NCBI GenBank assembly: GCA_018401375.1
Contig: JAGYKR010000004.1
Location: forward strand, 1-64,000
Length of the DNA stretch: 64,000 nt
Source of the DNA: Ilumatobacteraceae bacterium
GTDB lineage: Bacteria > Actinomycetota > Acidimicrobiia > Acidimicrobiales > Ilumatobacteraceae
Reading direction: 5' to 3'
The notes beneath the pieces were generated by a model that was not told the DNA's origin, ran no database searches, and saw only the letters and a program-made list of their open reading frames with translations. The position numbers and the translations under genes were made by a program. Shown here in pieces: positions 59,757 through 64,000 of this stretch (position 1 is its first letter; each line of letters starts with the position of its first letter).

Positions 59757-61037
59757 TCAAAGGTCAGCTGTTGCTGGCAGAGCTGCGGGCCGACGAGGAG
59801 GAGTAGCCAATAGAAAAAATGCGCTACCGATCGCTGCGAGGGCCGCAAGGATCGAGAAACCGAGTTGATAGTTGCCGGTGGCATCGGCGAGCACCCCTGC
59901 CAGCAACGGGCCACCGACCATCCCAAACATCAAGATCACCGATGAGTAACCGAGGATCTGACCAAAAGAGGAGGAGCCGAAGTAGTCGGCTCGGATCGCG
60001 CTCATCAGAGGGCCGCGCATCCCCCACGCCAAGCCATGGAGAAGGACGAACCCCCAAATCATCCAGAGATTTACCGCAAAGGTCAAAGCCAGCAAACCAA
60101 AGACATGGCCGAACATCGCCCCGGCACACAACAGCCGCTTGTTAAAACGATCACCGATCAGACCGCCGAGCACCATCCCTGCGATCTGGGCGATCGGGAT
60201 ACCGGCCACCACGAAACTGGCAGATTGCAGGCTGTAACCCTGTTCAGAGGTAAGAAACAGCGACAGATGGGCAATGACTGATCCGACTACCAACAGCGCG
60301 CTGGCATGACCGAAACTGATCATCCAAAACGCTCGGGTCCGCAAGGCCTCTCGGGCGCTGAAATGGTCGCTGATATCGGCCGCGATCGGTGCAGGCGAGG
60401 CGTGTGATCCATAGACGCCGTCTACCGGTTCACCACGGCGTTCCGGGGTGGTGCCGAACCAACTGGACAGCCCCCAACCAACCAGGGCCAAGATCACACC
60501 AGAGATCACTGCTGTCCACCGCCAGCCGAGCACCCGTAGCGCGTAGACGAGGAGAGGGGCGAGGAACCCTCCGAGAGCAAACCCGAACGAGGCCAAAGAC
60601 AGAGCTCGTGAGCGTTTCGCAACGAACCACTGCACCGTTTCGGTGGTGACGGTCAAGAAGCCGGCGAGACCGCTACCGATGGCGATCACAAAGAAAGACA
60701 AGATGAAGCCGATCGGAGTGGAGATCTGGCTGAACCACACGAACCCGAGCAGCGTGATCACCGAACCGGCGCGCATCACCGCTTTGGATCCATAACGGTG
60801 CAGGAGGGTTCCGTGCAGCGGTCCGAGTAGCCCACTTTCGGCCCGATTAAAGGAGTAGGCCAAAGAGATCGTGGTGCGACTCCACCCGAATGTGTCTTGA
60901 AGGACGACCGCGTAACTCCCAAAGGCTTGGGTGACGAGGGCGCTTTGGATGGTCAGGATTAGTGAACTTGCACTTGCGACCTTCCACCCGAAAAAGATCC
61001 GTGGTCGTACACTCGCAGCGGGGGAGGATTCGATCAC
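59757..61037 (-). CDS. MFS transporter
   Basis: 426 residues from a GTG at 61037; the frame extends to 61130 but then overlaps the divergent hydrolase gene and adds a Ser/Pro-rich tail. Twelve membrane helices in two halves of six, with a cytoplasmic loop between (SSWFGTTPERRGEPVDG). The first conserved intracellular loop motif is SLLGPLHGTLLHRYGSKAVM-like, and GGLIGDRFNKRLLCAGAM appears in the second half. The pattern FGWSRTTISLAYSF resembles monocarboxylate/oxalate-type (MCT-like) transporters. Substrate unknown; a carboxylate is plausible beside an acyl-CoA ligase. Confidence 0.88.
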   Translation of the reverse strand: MIESSPAASVRPRIFFGWKVASASSLILTIQSALVTQAFGSYAVVLQDTFGWSRTTISLAYSFNRAESGLLGPLHGTLLHRYGSKAVMRAGSVITLLGFVWFSQISTPIGFILSFFVIAIGSGLAGFLTVTTETVQWFVAKRSRALSLASFGFALGGFLAPLLVYALRVLGWRWTAVISGVILALVGWGLSSWFGTTPERRGEPVDGVYGSHASPAPIAADISDHFSAREALRTRAFWMISFGHASALLVVGSVIAHLSLFLTSEQGYSLQSASFVVAGIPIAQIAGMVLGGLIGDRFNKRLLCAGAMFGHVFGLLALTFAVNLWMIWGFVLLHGLAWGMRGPLMSAIRADYFGSSSFGQILGYSSVILMFGMVGGPLLAGVLADATGNYQLGFSILAALAAIGSAFFLLATPPRRPAALPATADL

Positions 61038-61120
61038 GCCCAGATTCTTCTGGGATCTGATCTCGTTCTCACTGTCGGAGCTTTGGGACCTAGGCGAACT
61101 ACTCGGCCAAGGAGGAGTCG

Positions 61121-62074
61121 TTGAGCGCATATCACGATCATGACCACGCAGAACTCGGCCCGCCGGTACTGCAGGAGGTGGCGGAAAATGTGTTCGCCTA
61201 CATCCAGCCTGACGGGACCTGGTGGATCAACAACACGGGGTTCCTCGCAGGATCGGACGGTGTCATCGCAGTGGACACCTGCGCTACCGAGCGCCGCACG
61301 AAGTTATTTCTCGAACATGTCCGCTACGTCACCGACCAGCCGTTGCGGATGTTGGTCAACACTCATCATCACGGGGACCACACTCACGGGAATTACCTGA
61401 CCTATCCGGCCACGATCATCGGCCACGAAAATTGTCGTGAGTTAATTGTGCAATCCGGATTGTCGCATTATCCGGGGGTCTTTGAGGGTCCTGATCATCC
61501 GGTGGACTGGGGGGACCTACAACTGGCGCCGCCGACGTTGACATTCACCGACAATCTCACGGTCCATGCCGGAGACCTGCGCGCCGAACTCCACTACATC
61601 GGGAACCCGGCCCACACCACCAATGACGTCGTGGTCTGGTTGCCTGACTCTCAGGTGCTCTTCACCGGCGACCTCGTCTTTAATCAGGGCACGCCGTTTG
61701 TCTTGATGGGTTCGGTCTCAGGGTCGCTGAGGGCGATCGAAAAGGTGCGTCAGTTTGCCCCAAAGGTGATCGTGCCTGGACATGGTCCGGTCTGCGACAT
61801 TGCAGTTCTTGACCAACTGGCGCGTTACTACCGGTTTGTGGCCGACACCGCATTCGCCGCTGAAGAGGCCGGGGTGGGTGCGCTCGAGGCCGCCCGATCG
61901 GTGGATCTCGGAGAGTTCGCCGAGTTAAGCGATCCAGAACGCATCGTCGGCAACTTGCATCGGGCTCTTTTTGAACTGCGTGGTGGGCCCGAAGGCGGCA
62001 CGATCGACATCGTCGCAGCCATCGGCGACATGATCACCTTTAATGGTGGCCGCCCGCTGCGATGTCTGGCCTGA
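61121..62074 (+). CDS. Metallo-beta-lactamase-fold hydrolase
   Basis: 317 residues from a TTG at 61121 that has a very strong ribosome site (AAGGAGGAG). The zinc motif HxHxDH is NTHHHGDHTHGN, with further ligands in GNPAHTTNDVVVW, FTGDLVFN and VPGHGPVCD. The N-terminal segment FAYIQPDGTWWINNTGFLAG is typical of the glyoxalase II/alkylsulfatase-like group. The substrate is unknown; the family includes thioesterases, lactonases and quinone-reducing partners. It is divergent from the MFS gene and convergent with the acyl-CoA ligase gene. Confidence 0.88.
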   Translation: MSAYHDHDHAELGPPVLQEVAENVFAYIQPDGTWWINNTGFLAGSDGVIAVDTCATERRTKLFLEHVRYVTDQPLRMLVNTHHHGDHTHGNYLTYPATIIGHENCRELIVQSGLSHYPGVFEGPDHPVDWGDLQLAPPTLTFTDNLTVHAGDLRAELHYIGNPAHTTNDVVVWLPDSQVLFTGDLVFNQGTPFVLMGSVSGSLRAIEKVRQFAPKVIVPGHGPVCDIAVLDQLARYYRFVADTAFAAEEAGVGALEAARSVDLGEFAELSDPERIVGNLHRALFELRGGPEGGTIDIVAAIGDMITFNGGRPLRCLA

Positions 62075-62083
62075 GCCGAACGG

Positions 62084-63769
62084 TTAGTCCGTGACCGATG
62101 CAACCGCCTGATCGCGCAGCTCGCGTTTAAACAGTTTCCCGGAACCGGTCCGCGGAAGTGGCCCGTCGTGGACGAAGATATATCTCGGAATTTCGTAGCG
62201 GGCGAGATGGGCGCTCAGGAATTCGCGCAAAGTGTCCGGGTCCAGGTCGGGGCTCGCGTAGATCGTGGTGGCCACCTCCTCGCCGAGACGCTCATCAGGA
62301 ACAGCGAACACCGCAGCCTCATAGACATCGGGGTGCATCAGCAGCGCTGCCTCCACTTGCCCACATCCAATGTTCTCGCCGCCACGGATGATCAGATCCT
62401 TGATCCGATCCACGATGTACAAGTAGCCCTCTGTGTCAATGGTGGCGACGTCGCCGGTGCGAAACCAGTCCCCATCCACGAACACTTCAGCGTTAACTTC
62501 TGGGCGATTCCAATATCCCGAGAACAGCGACGTCCCCCTGATCTGCAGTTCGCCGCGCTCTCCGGGCGGCACCGGCGTGTTGGTTTCGTCCACAATGCGC
62601 ATTTCCAACACGGCGAGGCATCGGCCGGCGCTGTCGGGCCGAGCGAGATACTCAGCACCGTTGATCGTCGTGCCGATCGCGTTGGTTTCGGTCATCCCCC
62701 AACCGGTGTTGGGGATCGCGTTGGCGAATACAGCATCGATCTGGCGGACTTGTTCGGGGGCACGGGCTGCGCCACCACCGCCGACTACCTGCAGGGAACG
62801 GAGATCCCGGTTCGTGATTCGGGCCTCACGGACCATGTCCCCGGTCATCGCTGGCGGTCCAACGAAGCTCGCGATCTGCTCGCGTTCGATGATCGCAGCA
62901 GCTTCGGCCGGATCCCATTTGTACATTGCGACGAGTTTGCGTTGGGCACGAAAACACATCAGATAGACCGCGTGCAGGCCGAGCACATGGAATAACGGCA
63001 CAGCGAGCAACACCGAGGGCTGAGGCGCCGGAGCAGCGGATGCCGGGATTTCGCCGTTGGCTTCGGCCGCCGTGACCTGCGACGCGATGTCTACTTCCCA
63101 AGACATCAATGCCGAGACGATATTGCGATGGGAGGAGACCACACCTTTGGGATGTCCCGTGGACCCCGAGGTGTACAAAATGGTGGCTGCATCAAAGGGG
63201 GCCACCTCCACCTCTGGCATGTCCACATCGGAGAGCGCTGCCATTGCAGTGGTCAAATCGAGCGCTCCGGGGATCATCCGGGTGGGGCGCACAGCCACCA
63301 ACTTCACGTCGGGGGATCCCGGACATTCGGCAAATCGATCGAGGCGTTCTTGGTCAGCGAACAAGACCTTGGTGCCGCTATTGGTCAGGCCGTATTCCAT
63401 TTCTTCAGCGGTCCACAGGGCATTCATCGCCACCGCGATCGCACCGATGGAGGTGATCGCAGCAAAGGCCAGCATCCATTCGGGGTAGTTGCGCATGGAG
63501 ATCGCCACCCGATCCCCGTGGCTCACGCCGAGGTCATTGACCAAGATATGGCCGATCTTGGCTGAGGCGGCGTAGGCCTCTGCGAAGCTCATACGTTCCT
63601 GCTCGTAGACGATGAAGGTTTGGTCGCTGATCGTGTCGGCGTAAAGCTCACGCAAGGTGGCTGGCCCGGTAGCGAACACCTTGAGCGGGCCGTGGACTCC
63701 GGCAGTGATCTGGAGTTCATACGGCCCTCCTGGAGCCGTTAACAACGCCAGTGCCTCATCTCTATTCAT
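62084..63769 (-). CDS. AMP-binding acyl-CoA ligase
   Basis: 561 residues from the ATG at 63769 (GAGGAA upstream); a longer frame to 63817 lacks a ribosome site. The ANL superfamily motifs are in order: P-loop ILYTSGSTGHPKGVVSSH, GWGMTETNAIG, YLYIVDRIKDLIIRGGENIG and the catalytic Lys in LPRTGSGKLFKREL. It activates a carboxylic acid as acyl-AMP and transfers it to CoA, feeding the acyl-CoA enzymes elsewhere in the window. Chain length or aromatic preference cannot be deduced. Its stop is 10 bases from the convergent hydrolase stop. Confidence 0.92.
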   Translation of the reverse strand: MNRDEALALLTAPGGPYELQITAGVHGPLKVFATGPATLRELYADTISDQTFIVYEQERMSFAEAYAASAKIGHILVNDLGVSHGDRVAISMRNYPEWMLAFAAITSIGAIAVAMNALWTAEEMEYGLTNSGTKVLFADQERLDRFAECPGSPDVKLVAVRPTRMIPGALDLTTAMAALSDVDMPEVEVAPFDAATILYTSGSTGHPKGVVSSHRNIVSALMSWEVDIASQVTAAEANGEIPASAAPAPQPSVLLAVPLFHVLGLHAVYLMCFRAQRKLVAMYKWDPAEAAAIIEREQIASFVGPPAMTGDMVREARITNRDLRSLQVVGGGGAARAPEQVRQIDAVFANAIPNTGWGMTETNAIGTTINGAEYLARPDSAGRCLAVLEMRIVDETNTPVPPGERGELQIRGTSLFSGYWNRPEVNAEVFVDGDWFRTGDVATIDTEGYLYIVDRIKDLIIRGGENIGCGQVEAALLMHPDVYEAAVFAVPDERLGEEVATTIYASPDLDPDTLREFLSAHLARYEIPRYIFVHDGPLPRTGSGKLFKRELRDQAVASVTD

Positions 63770-63974
63770 GTCGATTCCTCTGCGTCTCGTGCCATGCGTC
63801 GTGGCGCTGTCGTCCACTGATCACGGCAGGAGCGTAGTCGGGTGTGACCGTCGTCTCACTGATCGTTCCGTTGATGGTCGTGCAAACGATGCACATCCTT
63901 CTGTCATGATCGTGAGTGACCTGTGGCAGGCCGACGCTCGTGCCGCAGGAGAGCAGAAAAGGGAGAGTTTGATC

Positions 63975-64000
63975 ATGAGTATCGGAAAGACGCGCAGCGC
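63975..64000 (+). CDS. Start of a further gene, truncated by the window
   Basis: An ATG at 63975 follows AAAAGGGAGAG, a strong ribosome site, and opens a frame reading MSIGKTRS up to the window end. An in-frame ATG at 63906 would be a less likely start. The product cannot be named from eight codons. The 205 bases before it hold no other supported feature. Confidence 0.45.

Overview
The window looks like chromosomal DNA from a GC-rich actinobacterium. The class Acidimicrobiia is my best guess, inferred from gene content and not proven. Supporting signs are: several acyl-CoA dehydrogenase, crotonase, thiolase and acyl-CoA ligase genes; a luciferase-like (LLM) oxidoreductase; a CYP125-like P450; a class II DAHP synthase; the gene order nadD / LytR-type protein / rsfS; a DUF222-HNH gene; and an LPXTG-anchored fasciclin protein. 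Genes are densely packed: no gap exceeds about 300 bases. Many starts overlap the previous stop (ATGA, TGATG, GTGA). About ten other starts lie only 6-10 bases behind a TANNNT box, which suggests leaderless transcripts.

Layout. 1-1808: end of a carboxynorspermidine decarboxylase gene and its dehydrogenase partner (polyamine synthesis). 1886-4028: two Gfo/Idh/MocA oxidoreductases. 4019-6491: a quinone-oxidoreductase-like MDR protein and an acyl-CoA dehydrogenase. 6537-10548 (minus): a probable operon of acyl-CoA dehydrogenase, DUF6285 protein, APH-type kinase and an apparently circularly permuted photolyase. The first three match the LvaC/LvaB/LvaA set that processes 4-hydroxyacyl-CoA through a phosphorylated intermediate. 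10725-15285: enoyl-CoA hydratase, LLM oxidoreductase, LPXTG fasciclin protein with an apparent ACG start, CYTH protein, acetyltransferase, rhodanese lipoprotein. 15311-20324: UvrD-type helicase with HRDC domain, hemolysin III-type membrane protein, DUF222-HNH protein. 20422-23324: 2-oxoacid:ferredoxin oxidoreductase korAB. 23470-29857: sulfatase/phosphonate hydrolase, thymidine kinase, P450, two unknowns, thiolase. 29981-34108: osmoprotectant-type ABC transporter operon preceded by a small frame interrupted by a TGA. 34197-37850: unknown protein, serine hydrolase, DAHP synthase, sigma-70 factor. 38140-40666: nadD, LytR-type protein, rsfS, tRNA-Ala. 40759-47489: pentapeptide protein and a five-gene peptide ABC transporter. 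47530-50797: amidohydrolase, nitroreductase, FMN reductase. 50916-55521: an unknown protein and the DNA-repair pair sbcC/sbcD. 55578-63769: a possible small membrane peptide, CMD-family protein, zinc-ribbon SDR, serine hydrolase, universal stress protein, MFS transporter, metallo-beta-lactamase-fold hydrolase and acyl-CoA ligase. A new gene begins at about 63975.

Taken together, the genes describe a heterotroph that degrades fatty and hydroxy acids through CoA thioesters. It oxidises 2-oxoacids with ferredoxin and imports peptides and osmoprotectants. I saw no phage, plasmid, CRISPR array or complete insertion sequence. The most notable items are the permuted photolyase, the Lva-type 4-hydroxyacyl-CoA module, the interrupted leader frame before the osmoprotectant transporter, the ACG start behind strong palindromes, and the SDR whose catalytic tyrosine is not where expected.
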